Source of the DNA: Brevibacillus centrosporus
Lineage (GTDB): Bacteria; Bacillota; Bacilli; Brevibacillales; Brevibacillaceae
Length of the DNA: 64,000 nt
Direction of reading: 5' to 3'
Assembly: GCF_003710815.1 (NCBI RefSeq)
Contig: NZ_RHHP01000003.1
Location: forward strand, 62,001 to 126,000
A program made the position numbers and the translations under genes. The notes beneath the pieces are model-generated. The model was not told where the DNA came from. It ran no database searches and worked only from the letters and a program-made list of their open reading frames with translations. Shown here in pieces: positions 19,353-27,499 of the stretch. How positions within the stretch are numbered: the first letter of the stretch is position 1; each line of letters starts with the position of its first letter.

Positions 19353-20315
19353 ATGAGCTATTTAAATCTGGCACTGGTTCAAATCGCTTCCCCTAGCACA
19401 AACCCTGATCTGGAGGCACGAAAACGAGAAAATTACGAGAAGCTTGCCTATTATGTCGATACGATTGCCGGGATGAATCCGGCGGTTGATCTGATCGCTT
19501 TTCCCGAATTGTACCTAAACGGTCTAGACCCGGTGAACTGGCTGCAGATGGCAGAGACCATCCCCGGACCACTGACAGATTTGCTTTGTGAAAAAGCCAA
19601 GCAGCATAAAAAATGGCTCGCCCCCGGCTCTTTGCAGGAACGCGCTGAGAATAGTGATGAAGCCTACAATACCGCCATTTTGATTTCTCCCGAAGGAGAG
19701 ATCGTCATGAAGTACAGAAAAGTGTTTATTCCTTATCCGCTCGAGCAATCAAAGCCCGGGAGCGATTTTCCTGTCTACGAGATTCCCAATATCGGCAAGG
19801 TCGGCTTCATGATCTGTGCAGATGGTCACTATCCCGAGGCTGCGCGCAATCTCGCGCTGAAGGGCGCGGAGGTAATTATCAAGCCAACCCTGCAAGGGGA
19901 TTGGATCGGGGGAACGAGAAACAACCTTCCGATCGCTATCACCCGTGCCATCGAAAATCAGTGCTTTGTCGTCAGCATCAATCATCCGAACCCAATCGGA
20001 ATGGGCCACTCGGTAGCCGTAGACCCTGAGGGCAGAATTATCGAGGAGCTCGGCGACTCCGAGTCCTTCACGATCGTTTATCTGAATCTGGATGAAGTGC
20101 GCCGTGTCCGGGAAAACGGATCGCTCGGCATGTTCGGCTTCCTGAAAATGCTCAAGGGCTTTAAGGAATCCGGCATTGAGGTGGATGAATGCTATGCCGC
20201 CGACCTTACAAAGGCAGCTGTCTATCAGACTTTGCAAAAGCCATACCCGAAAACACCTGCAGACATCGAGAAGTATCGAGGCAGCGAAGAAAAAGTGCAG
20301 CCTGTACGCAGCTAG
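19353..20315 (+). CDS. Carbon-nitrogen hydrolase (nitrilase superfamily, aliphatic-amidase-like)
   Basis: About 320 residues with the Glu-Lys-Cys triad of the superfamily: Glu in LIAFPELYLNG near residue 50, Lys in MKYRKVFIPYP near 125 and Cys in GFMICADGHYPEAA near 155. The C-terminal half (AITRAIENQCFVVSINHPN, VAVDPEGRIIEELGD) is typical. ATG at 19353 follows CGAGGAG. It may hydrolyse a simple amide or nitrile. Control by the divergent LuxR-type regulator is likely. Confidence 0.9.
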   Translation: MSYLNLALVQIASPSTNPDLEARKRENYEKLAYYVDTIAGMNPAVDLIAFPELYLNGLDPVNWLQMAETIPGPLTDLLCEKAKQHKKWLAPGSLQERAENSDEAYNTAILISPEGEIVMKYRKVFIPYPLEQSKPGSDFPVYEIPNIGKVGFMICADGHYPEAARNLALKGAEVIIKPTLQGDWIGGTRNNLPIAITRAIENQCFVVSINHPNPIGMGHSVAVDPEGRIIEELGDSESFTIVYLNLDEVRRVRENGSLGMFGFLKMLKGFKESGIEVDECYAADLTKAAVYQTLQKPYPKTPADIEKYRGSEEKVQPVRS

Positions 20316-20327
20316 TTCTCCCAAAAG

Positions 20328-20360
20328 AAACCACTGGTGGAAGGTTCACCAGTGGTTTTT
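20328..20360. terminator. Bidirectional terminator between amidase and purine permease
   Basis: AACCACTGGTG pairs with CACCAGTGGTT, flanked by A and T runs suitable for both converging genes. Confidence 0.85.
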
Positions 20361-21653
20361 CTACGTAAGGACGGGCAATACCAGATTGAGCAGGAACAGC
20401 CCGGAAATGACGTACATGAGAGCAGGTACCTCTCTTCTTTTGCCCAAAGCCAGCTTCAAGAGCGGGTACGCGACAAACCCAAAGGCGATACCGTCCACAA
20501 TGCTGTAAGACAACGGGATGATCGCAATGATCAAAAAGGCAGGGAAGCCCTCTGAGAAGTCCTTCAGATTGATGTTTTGCACGTTTTGCAGCATCAATGC
20601 ACCAATGATGATCAGGACCGGAGCGATGGCGCCATCCGGGATCATTTTCACCACCGGAATGAGTCCCAGTGAGCCCAGCAGAAGCGCGCCTGTCACGAGC
20701 GAGGTGAGCCCTGTCCGTCCGCCTGCAGCGATCCCGGCAGCACTCTCGACTGTCGCTACGGTTGGGCTGCTTCCCAGCATTCCCGACAACGCCGCAGATA
20801 CAGCATTTGCCTGAAGCGCCCTGCGAAACTTCTGTGGCTGTCCCGCCATCGCCGTATGTCCATGGATCAACCCGATATTTTCAAAGACGATGACCATCGC
20901 CAGCGAAAACGTCGCGATCCAAAATGGCAGCGTCCAAATTCCGCCAAAAGAGAAGCCGGAAAAGACATTTGCGTATTCAGCAAAGGAAAACGAGCTGCCA
21001 CCGCCTGGCGTAACGATCCCAAACAAAAAGCCAAGCCCGGTACCTGCCGCAATTCCGATCAGGAAGTTACCTGGCACGTTGCGTACAAACAAAATCAAGG
21101 TAATGACCAGAGTCGCCAGTGTCACAATCACATGCGGACTGGACAATTCCCCCAATGCCACAAAGGTGGACGGGTTCGTCACGATCAAGCCACCCTTTTG
21201 CAGGCCGATAAAGGTGAGAAACAGGCCAATCCCGACTGTAATCGCTTCTTTGAGGGAAGCTGGAATGGCGCGGGAGAGTACGGTCGCAGCCCGAGTGAAT
21301 GCAATCACGGCAAACAAAATTCCCGAAACAAAAACCGCAGCCAAAGCTTCCTGCCAGGAGAGCCCCATCGTATGGCACAGCGTATATGTGAACAACGCAT
21401 TGATCCCCATCCCAGGAACCAGTATAATCGGCGCATTCGCCCAAAAGGCCATCAGCAGCGCCCCGGCAAAGGCAGTGAAAACGGTAGCGAGTATGCCTGC
21501 CTCCATAGGAATCCCCGCATCCTGCAAGATCGAAGCGTTTACGGCAACAATGTAGACAATAGTGACAAAGCTGATAAAGCCAGCCATTAATTCTCGTCTG
21601 ATCGTCGTGTCGCAAGCGCGCAGGTGAAAAATATTCTCCATCCACGTACGCAC
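20361..21653 (-). CDS. NCS2 family purine permease (AzgA/PbuG-like)
   Basis: A 430-residue polytopic permease of the guanine/hypoxanthine/adenine branch. Landmarks: RRELMAGFISFVTIVYIVAV near residue 20, PGMGINALFTYTLC near 90, TVGIGLFLTFIGLQKGG near 145, and GSSPTVATVESAAGIAAGGR near 300. The GTG start lies 7 bases after GAAGGGAC. Monocistronic; no purine riboswitch is recognisable upstream, where instead a family A repeat lies. Confidence 0.92.
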   Translation of the reverse strand: MRTWMENIFHLRACDTTIRRELMAGFISFVTIVYIVAVNASILQDAGIPMEAGILATVFTAFAGALLMAFWANAPIILVPGMGINALFTYTLCHTMGLSWQEALAAVFVSGILFAVIAFTRAATVLSRAIPASLKEAITVGIGLFLTFIGLQKGGLIVTNPSTFVALGELSSPHVIVTLATLVITLILFVRNVPGNFLIGIAAGTGLGFLFGIVTPGGGSSFSFAEYANVFSGFSFGGIWTLPFWIATFSLAMVIVFENIGLIHGHTAMAGQPQKFRRALQANAVSAALSGMLGSSPTVATVESAAGIAAGGRTGLTSLVTGALLLGSLGLIPVVKMIPDGAIAPVLIIIGALMLQNVQNINLKDFSEGFPAFLIIAIIPLSYSIVDGIAFGFVAYPLLKLALGKRREVPALMYVISGLFLLNLVLPVLT

Positions 21654-21684
21654 AAATCGTCCCTTCTTTCCGTTGTATCTTTTC

Positions 21685-21769
21685 TTAGAAAACTTGGCTA
21701 CGCCAAGTCTATTGGCGGAGCCTTAGTTGCGCTTATACTGGATAAGAATCTTATAAATTCTTACTGTAC
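21685..21769. repeat. Interspersed repeat family A, copy 3
   Basis: TTAGAAAACTTGGCTACGCC opens the copy, with GGCGGAGCC as the second arm, and AAGAATCTTATAAATTCTTA closes it. Plus orientation, length about 85 bases, in the gap between the purine permease and LysR genes. Confidence 0.85.
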
Positions 21770-21886
21770 AAGTCATGTGATGCAGATTATGCTATCATAG
21801 AGAGATCAATATGAAAAATATCCAGTAACTCTGTTTTCCATATCGAAATCATATAGTAATGTACTTGGTTGAAAGAAGGGACACCT

Positions 21887-22756
21887 ATGGATATACGTCA
21901 GCTGCGCTACTTTATTGCCATCGCGGAGGAAGGACAGATTACGGGTGCTGCCAAGCGCCTCAACATGGCTCAACCGCCTTTAAGCCAGCAGCTCAAGCAA
22001 ATGGAGGAGGAACTGGGTGTCATACTGGTGGAACGCTCCGGAAAGCGCATGGAGCTCACGGAAGCTGGCCATATCCTTTACCGGCAAGCGCTCAGCATCG
22101 TTCATCAGATGGAAGAAGCGCTCTTTGAAGTAAAAGAAACAGGCGAAGGAATTCGAGGGAGCCTGTCCATTGGTGTAAGCGCTTTATCCGCCTACTTCCT
22201 CCCTGAGCAAATCCGCCTGTTTCAACAACGATATCCACGCATTACCTACAAAGTCTGGAAGGGCGACACCCAGCTGCTCAATCAATGGCTGGAGCGTCGG
22301 ACGATCGAAGTCGCCATCGTCCGCTTACCTCATTCCCTGACGAACTGCACCACGATCCCGCTGGAAGAGGAATCGTTCGTGCTGATTGTGCCAGCTGACA
22401 CCCCGCACGCCTCCCTCCAGCAGATCCAGATGCGAGATCTCGCCGAGGTCCCTCTCATCATGCCGAGCATCCCTGGTCTCGGGATTTACGATCTGATTGT
22501 GAAGGAGTTTTCCCGGCTTGGCGTCGAGCCGCATGTCATCTGCGAGTGCCCTGACATCTCCCTCATCGTCAGCATGGTCGCGGCCAAGGTCGGTGCCTCT
22601 ATTGTCCCTCGTTCGGCATGGGAGACGCACCGCAGCGAGCAAATCCATGCCATCGAGATCGCCGGAACCTCCATCACATCATCTGCCGCTGTCGTCTGGC
22701 AAACCGGACGACATCTGTCCAAGGCTACCAAGCGATTTATTGAGATGTTTTCGTAA
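21887..22756 (+). CDS. LysR family transcriptional regulator
   Basis: About 289 residues. The N-terminal LysR helix-turn-helix reads MDIRQLRYFIAIAEEGQITG then AAKRLNMAQPPLSQQLKQME; the remainder is a periplasmic-binding-like effector domain (GSLSIGVSALSAYFLPEQI). ATG at 21887 follows AGAAGGGAC. Its 3' end overlaps the converging paiB-like gene by 20 bases. The target is unclear; the upstream divergent neighbour is the purine permease. Confidence 0.92.
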   Translation: MDIRQLRYFIAIAEEGQITGAAKRLNMAQPPLSQQLKQMEEELGVILVERSGKRMELTEAGHILYRQALSIVHQMEEALFEVKETGEGIRGSLSIGVSALSAYFLPEQIRLFQQRYPRITYKVWKGDTQLLNQWLERRTIEVAIVRLPHSLTNCTTIPLEEESFVLIVPADTPHASLQQIQMRDLAEVPLIMPSIPGLGIYDLIVKEFSRLGVEPHVICECPDISLIVSMVAAKVGASIVPRSAWETHRSEQIHAIEIAGTSITSSAAVVWQTGRHLSKATKRFIEMFS

Positions 22757-23393
22757 CAAATACGCGATTTTCCTGTGCCTGCTCGATCATGCGCATCGCG
22801 GCTGCGACTTCTCGTTCCCCTTCACTGCCTGTTTCCAAGCGGGAGATGATGGCCAATCGATCCTGCTGGCTGCGGTTCTGGCTCAGCTTGTATTTCGCCT
22901 CCATGCGCTCGACCTTGATTTCAAAACAAGTGATCCCCTTGAGCAAACCATCCATGAGCTTTTCCGGCACGGCATCCCATTTGACCGGTGCTGCTTGCCC
23001 TTGCTCATACTTGATCAGCAGCGCTTGCATCATCTCGGTGATCTTCGCCTGTTCGCGAACGATCCGTGCATGTCCGTAGGCGTGTACCGCCATATAGTTC
23101 CAGGTCGGCACGTTTGGCTGGCTGTACCAAGAGGAAGATATGTACGCATGCGCTCCCTGAAAAACAGCCAGGACCGAAGCTTCCGCCTGCTCAAGCATGT
23201 CGCCAATGGAGTTGTTGCGCGCAATATGTCCTGTCAGGTACAGCTCCTCGCCCCGTTGCTCTACCTCCAGAGGAATATGGGTTGCTTCCGGCTCTCCGCC
23301 TCCTGCCGAAATCAGCAGGGCGAACGGATGCTGCTGCATGAAAGCAACCATCTCCTCTCGCTGTGTTACTTCAAAATGTGCTGGTGTATACAT
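22737..23393 (-). CDS. paiB: PaiB-type FMN-binding transcriptional regulator
   Basis: About 218 residues beginning MYTPAHFEVTQREEMVAFMQ, the standard PaiB opening. Flavin-fold features follow: THIPLEVEQRGEELYLTGHI, then HAYISSSWYSQPNVPTWNY near residue 95. In B. subtilis the PaiA/PaiB pair influences degradative enzymes and sporulation; no paiA is adjacent here. The frame extends upstream to 23768, but the ATG at 23393 with GGGAG upstream gives the family-length protein. Confidence 0.9.
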   Translation of the reverse strand: MYTPAHFEVTQREEMVAFMQQHPFALLISAGGGEPEATHIPLEVEQRGEELYLTGHIARNNSIGDMLEQAEASVLAVFQGAHAYISSSWYSQPNVPTWNYMAVHAYGHARIVREQAKITEMMQALLIKYEQGQAAPVKWDAVPEKLMDGLLKGITCFEIKVERMEAKYKLSQNRSQQDRLAIISRLETGSEGEREVAAAMRMIEQAQENRVFVTKTSQ

Positions 23394-23507
23394 CCTGTCG
23401 TTCACTCCCTTTTTCCCCATCGTAGCATGCAGACAGCATTCTGCTAGGGGCAATTTCGTTGGAACGGGCGAGGTCAATTCATGATTTTCGAAGGAGGCAT
23501 GTGCGTC

Positions 23508-23978
23508 ATGGATCTTGTTTTTCGCACTCACGAAGGCGTGTTCAATTATCGGGTGGCTGCCGTATGGATCCGCAGTGGACGAGTCCTGTTGCATCGTCTG
23601 CACTCGGAGCAAACCTGGTCTCTTCCCGGTGGCCGAGTCGCGATGGGCGAGGATTCTCGCCAAAGCCTTTCCCGGGAGCTGCTGGAAGAGCTGGGGATCA
23701 AGGTCAAGGTCGGCGATCTCCTGTGGTCGGTAGAAAACTTCTTTACCTACGCCGAACAGCCCTACCATGAATTCGGTCTATACTACCTGATCGACTCGGA
23801 GGATACACAGATTCCCGATACGGACGCTGCCTTTTATGGAGCAGAAGGTCCGCGCCTGATTTTCCAGTGGACTCCACTATCTCAGCTTCCCCAGACAAGC
23901 CTGTACCCTGCTTTTCTACGGACAGCGCTCACAGATCTTCCCGCCCATCCACGGCATCTCGTTGTGCGAGAGCCTTAG
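23508..23978 (+). CDS. NUDIX hydrolase
   Basis: A 156-residue protein with a complete Nudix box, GGRVAMGEDSRQSLSRELLE then ELGI, near residues 45-68. It begins MDLVFRTHEGVFNYRVAAVW. ATG at 23508 is 10 bases after AAGGAGG; an ATG at 23481 precedes that site. Substrate unknown (nucleoside diphosphate derivative). It overlaps the end of a decayed small gene on the other strand by 4 bases. Confidence 0.92.
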   Translation: MDLVFRTHEGVFNYRVAAVWIRSGRVLLHRLHSEQTWSLPGGRVAMGEDSRQSLSRELLEELGIKVKVGDLLWSVENFFTYAEQPYHEFGLYYLIDSEDTQIPDTDAAFYGAEGPRLIFQWTPLSQLPQTSLYPAFLRTALTDLPAHPRHLVVREP

Positions 23979-24157
23979 CCGAGCCGTTCAAACAACCGCT
24001 TTGGCGGACTGGACTCCACGATATGCCCGACAGTCAGCTCACACGGATACTGCTCCCACGCCCACTGCGTCGCCTGATCCTTTTTCATTTTCCGAACGAT
24101 CGAGAAGAGAATTTGATGCAGGAATTTCTATTCGTGCAATAAGGCATTTACGCTCAT
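23975..24157 (-). pseudogene. Small gene interrupted by an in-frame amber codon
   Basis: An ATG at 24157, ideally spaced after AAAAGGGGGATACTG, opens MSVNALLHE. It then meets TAG at 24130-24128, after which the same frame continues for 50 codons (KFLHQILFSIVRKMKKD, then ATQWAWEQYPCELTVGHIVE and so on) to TAA. Codon use and composition after the stop look coding. I read this as a roughly 60-codon small gene with one nonsense mutation. No family recognised; basic and tryptophan-rich, with no clear membrane segment. Confidence 0.5.
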
Positions 24158-24248
24158 CAGTATCCCCCTTTTAAAGAGTCTTTCTTTTTCAAAAGAAGGA
24201 AGATCGAAAAAATGTAATATGGTATAATATGTAAAAATTACAAAGGAT

Positions 24249-24782
24249 TTGATAAGATTGCTTCCCCTGCAAAAAGTCCAGGTCGAAAATAAAACGTATT
24301 GGCAATTGGCTGCTATCGTTTTGTATCTCATTGGTGCACTCGTCACATGGAATGCGGTGAAGGATCAAAACAGGCAATTCAATGAAGATGCTTGGTCACA
24401 GCGTTCTCTGTTTACAGGGTACATGTATCAGATCGAGTTCGACAAAGTGATTGATGGCCAAAAAGGGGATCTGTACACATTCGGTACCCCCAGCGAGAAG
24501 TTGGAGCGAATGCAATATGATCAAGATGTTCAGCATGTGTTTTCCAGGATGGAAAGAGAAATCCGTTCCATGGCAAACGAAGAGGATGAAATTGTTTTTT
24601 CTGTCATCATGCTGTCATACGTTTGGCTCTGCTGGTTGGTCCTGCGCAAGTATCTTATCCATACCAACATTCTTTTCCTTCCTGTCCTCGCTTCCTACTA
24701 TTTTGGCATGTCGATCTGGCATGATTGGCAATCTCTTCAGGATCGTGCGGAGGATGTCGCAAGATTTGTAAGCAGGCTGTAG
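24249..24782 (+). CDS. Hypothetical membrane protein
   Basis: About 177 residues, not recognised. One hydrophobic helix near the N-terminus (LAAIVLYLIGALVTWNAV at about 20-38) is followed by a soluble charged domain of about 75 residues (SEKLERMQYDQDVQHVFSR), then two more hydrophobic segments (FSVIMLSYVWLCWLVL, ILFLPVLASYYFG). The start is uncertain: TTG at 24249 or TTG at 24258, behind AAAGGA. A minus-strand terminator follows at 24802. Confidence 0.65.
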   Translation: MIRLLPLQKVQVENKTYWQLAAIVLYLIGALVTWNAVKDQNRQFNEDAWSQRSLFTGYMYQIEFDKVIDGQKGDLYTFGTPSEKLERMQYDQDVQHVFSRMEREIRSMANEEDEIVFSVIMLSYVWLCWLVLRKYLIHTNILFLPVLASYYFGMSIWHDWQSLQDRAEDVARFVSRL

Positions 24783-24801
24783 CATTACTTGATGGACAAA
24801 A

Positions 24802-24838
24802 GGAAAAAAAAGCTCTCCGACAAAAGAATGAGAGCTTG
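24802..24838 (-). terminator. Terminator of the truncated methyltransferase gene
   Basis: AAGCTCTC pairs with GAGAGCTT, with a run of T on the minus strand. Confidence 0.8.
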
Positions 24839-24846
24839 CGTATTTC

Positions 24847-25254
24847 CTATGATTTTCTCGAGACGAGAATCCTCGCGGCATGACGAAGCGGGATTCCGCT
24901 CGATTGGCAATCAAAAATCATTTCTTCCGTGTGTACAGTTTCCCAGTCCGGAGCGATCTCCACCTCGGGATGCCGGGTGAAGGCAAATAGGACATGCAAA
25001 CCGGCCGGCGCGGTGCATTCCTGCCACTGCTTGAATTGTTTGGCCCGATTTTCGGGATGAATATATTGCAAGGCTCCTATCGAATAAAGCAGGTCAACAG
25101 GCTCCGTAAGAAGAATTTGATTGATATCACCTTCCACCGTATGGAGCGTCGTTCCCAGTTCCTTTGCCAGTCGTTTGGCTTTTTCCAGACCGGCAGGAGC
25201 AAAATCCATAGCCGTTACAGCAAAGCCTTGCTTGGCCAGAACGTTTTTTCTTTT
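24847..25254 (-). pseudogene. SAM-dependent methyltransferase, N-terminally truncated
   Basis: The readable part (AKQGFAVTAMDFAPAGLEKA, VEGDINQI, DLLYSIGALQYIHPEN, LHVLFAFTRHPEVE) matches the second half of a class I methyltransferase Rossmann fold. The region that should hold the glycine-rich SAM-binding motif is absent: upstream of NVLAKQGF the frame closes within a few codons in an A-rich stretch, and a family B repeat lies about 50 bases further. About 120 residues remain with an internal ATG at 25209. Very likely a non-functional remnant. Confidence 0.75.
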
Positions 25255-25305
25255 TCATCGTAGGGCTTCACGCGGCGTTAAGGTCAATCCTTTTTGAAAA
25301 AAAGA

Positions 25306-25455
25306 TAAGAAAACCTCTATCGAGGCCTGTTCAAGGAAGAGCGACCGCATTTTAGCGGAAAGTTTTACCGAAGTAATGCCAGAATCGGACGCTGAGGCAC
25401 TTCGTCATGCGCTCCGGAATTCATAATCGTAAAACGCTTATAAATTCCTACACGT
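25306..25455. repeat. Interspersed repeat family B, copy 1
   Basis: It opens with TAAGAAAAC plus the hairpin CCTCTATCGAGG, continues with GAGCGACCGCATTTTAGCGG and CATGCGCTCC, and closes with CGCTTATAAATTCCTACACG. Relative to copy 2 at 56890 it carries an extra internal block of about 35-40 bases. It lies just upstream of the truncated methyltransferase. Confidence 0.8.
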
Positions 25456-25540
25456 TCAAAAACCCTCTTGCACCTTACGCGACGTCAGGTTTTAAGCTAA
25501 AGTCACCGGTAAGCAGCTAGCGCCTTGAAAGGAGTGGATT

Positions 25541-26014
25541 ATGCAACAGCATTGGAAAGTCGGGGATCTTGCCAGTTTGACTGGACTTACTGTCCGCACT
25601 CTGCGTTATTACGATCAGATCGGCTTGTTTTCACCGTCCGAGCATTCCGATTCAGGTCATCGCATGTATAACGAAGCGGATATCCAGCGGCTGCAGAAGA
25701 TCTTGTCTCTCAAGGATTTGGGATTATCCCTGGAAGAAATAAAAAGGGTTTTGGAAGGTCAAACATACAGCTCGTCCGAAATCGTATCGATTCAAATCGA
25801 GCGTGTCCGAAAGCAAATAAAAATCCAGCAAAAGCTTCTGGCTGAGCTCGAGCGTGTAGCTGAAAAAATGAACCAGCAAGAGCCACTTTCCATTGATGCC
25901 TTTCTTTCCCTTCTCGAATCGATGAAGCAAAGCCAGGAGAAATACGTGATTGCGCATCGGCTAAACTGGGAACGCCATTTGGATTTGCTCGGCGAATTTC
26001 TAAATGATAAATAA
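25541..26014 (+). CDS. MerR family transcriptional regulator
   Basis: A 157-residue regulator with the MerR winged helix (WKVGDLASLTGLTVRTLRYY then DQIGLFSPSE, residues 5-33) and a long dimerisation helix (ILSLKDLGLSLEEIKRVLEG). The short C-terminal region carries no obvious metal-binding cysteines. It lies 37 bases before the tandem AHSA1 gene and is probably co-transcribed; MerR plus AHSA1 pairs occur elsewhere in Bacillota. Ligand unknown. Confidence 0.9.
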   Translation: MQQHWKVGDLASLTGLTVRTLRYYDQIGLFSPSEHSDSGHRMYNEADIQRLQKILSLKDLGLSLEEIKRVLEGQTYSSSEIVSIQIERVRKQIKIQQKLLAELERVAEKMNQQEPLSIDAFLSLLESMKQSQEKYVIAHRLNWERHLDLLGEFLNDK

Positions 26015-26051
26015 TTTGGGAGATACATTTTCCTACAGGGAGGTTTTTTGG

Positions 26052-26930
26052 ATGAGCCAACGCTTTACCACTCACTCTACTTTCAAAATTGAGCGGATGT
26101 ACCGCGCTACCTTGGAACGTGTCTTTGCGGCGTGGTCGGAGCAAAACGCCAAAGCTCGCTGGTTTCAGCCAGCTGAGGAGTTCGATTTCCGCGTCGGTGG
26201 CCGTGAAGTTAGCCGCGGGGGTCCCCCAGGTGGACCTGTCTTTACCTTCGAGGCTCTCTACCAGGAAATCGTGCCGAATGAACGCCTCGTCTATACCTAT
26301 AGCCTGGACCAGGAGGATATCCGGATATCCGTCTCCATCGCGACTGTCGAATTTATGCCCACCGCTGAAGGCGTGAAGCTGTTATTCACCGAACAAGGAG
26401 TGTTTTTCGATGGGCACGACACTCCAGCGCAGCGTGAACAGGGCACGCATGAAATGCTGGATCTTCTCGGCATCTCTCTCGGGGAAAGCCATCCCGACCG
26501 CTTCGAGCTTCTGTCTCGCCGGACACTGCCTGCCCCTCGCAGCCTCGTCTACAGGGCTTGGACAGAGCCTGCGCTGCTCGCCCAGTGGTGGGGCCCAAAC
26601 GGATTCACAAACACCTTTCATACGTTTGATGCCAGCCCAGGAGGCATCTGGGAGTTCACCATGCACGGGCCGGAGGGGGCCAACTTCCCAAATCGAAATG
26701 TGTTTCACGAAGTCAGCGAAGATCGTATTGTCCTCCGGCACGAATCCAGACCCCACTTTATTCTGACCGCCACATTTGCGGACGTCAGCGGCGGGACCGA
26801 GATTACTTTCCGCCAAACCTTCGAAACCGCAGAGGACTACAACAATCTCAAGCCCATATGCGAGGAAGCGAACGAACAAAATTTAGACAGGCTCCGTGCA
26901 GTTTTGAAAGGACTGTCTTCCGCTGATTGA
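26052..26930 (+). CDS. Tandem AHSA1/SRPBCC domain protein
   Basis: About 292 residues made of two START-like AHSA1 domains in tandem. Each begins with an Arg-x-x-x-Ala pattern followed by the WWGP/WFQP signature: YRATLERVFAAWSEQNAKAR then WFQP (residues about 15-38), and VYRAWTEPALLAQWWGPNGF (about 170-190). Single-domain versions are usual, so this is an internal fusion or duplication. ATG at 26052 follows GGGAGG. These folds bind hydrophobic ligands; a detoxification or sensing role with the upstream MerR is inferred. Confidence 0.87.
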   Translation: MSQRFTTHSTFKIERMYRATLERVFAAWSEQNAKARWFQPAEEFDFRVGGREVSRGGPPGGPVFTFEALYQEIVPNERLVYTYSLDQEDIRISVSIATVEFMPTAEGVKLLFTEQGVFFDGHDTPAQREQGTHEMLDLLGISLGESHPDRFELLSRRTLPAPRSLVYRAWTEPALLAQWWGPNGFTNTFHTFDASPGGIWEFTMHGPEGANFPNRNVFHEVSEDRIVLRHESRPHFILTATFADVSGGTEITFRQTFETAEDYNNLKPICEEANEQNLDRLRAVLKGLSSAD

Positions 26931-26961
26931 TAGTCGCAAGGGGTAGTGTAGTGTATCAAAC

Positions 26962-27005
26962 AAAAAGGGTCCAGACCTGGACAAACCACCAGGTGGACCC
27001 TTTTT
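26962..27005. terminator. Bidirectional terminator
   Basis: AAAAAGGGTCC pairs with GGACCCTTTTT, with an inner CCTGG/CCAGG stem; it serves the AHSA1 gene and the converging DUF523 gene. Confidence 0.88.
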
Positions 27006-27031
27006 CACGCTTTTAGAAAGGCAGCTCGATT

Positions 27032-27481
27032 TTATTCCCCATGCGTTTGCTCCGACTGTACTTCGATGCCATGCCGGCGAAATAGTGCTGCTGTCAAACC
27101 TGTCCCCGTCACCTTTTTGCCAGAAAACGTCCCATCGTATACGAACGTGCTGCCACAGGATGGACTGTTTTCTTTCAAAATCGCAGACGTGGCTCCCACG
27201 GTTTGAGCCAGCTTCAAAGCCTGGCGTGCCCCAGCGAGAAATTCTTCCGTTACGTCATTTCCTTTTTGATCGACGATGCGTGCTTTACCGTCCAATACGT
27301 CAAAGCCGTCTCCTCCCACGATCTCGGCTGGCGGACGAGGGGTAGGCAATCCTCCCAGCTGCTCTGGACATACCGGAATCACCTTGCCTTCTCGCAGCAG
27401 CTGCTCCAGCTCCTGGTCGCGGCAAGACTTTTGATCGTAACGGCACTCACAGCCGATCAAGCAGGCACTGATCATTTTCAT
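27032..27481 (-). CDS. DUF523 domain protein
   Basis: About 149 residues opening MKMISACLIGCECRYD, with the conserved cysteines of DUF523 (CLIGC near residue 6, CPEQLGGLPTPRPPAEI near 40, KENSPSCGSTFVYDG near 105). The Cys pattern suggests metal or Fe-S binding, but the family function is unknown to me. ATG at 27481 gives the family start; a GTG four codons upstream is possible. It lies 18 bases after coaA on the same strand. Confidence 0.88.
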   Translation of the reverse strand: MKMISACLIGCECRYDQKSCRDQELEQLLREGKVIPVCPEQLGGLPTPRPPAEIVGGDGFDVLDGKARIVDQKGNDVTEEFLAGARQALKLAQTVGATSAILKENSPSCGSTFVYDGTFSGKKVTGTGLTAALFRRHGIEVQSEQTHGE

Positions 27482-27499
27482 AGTTCCCCGCACTCTCCT

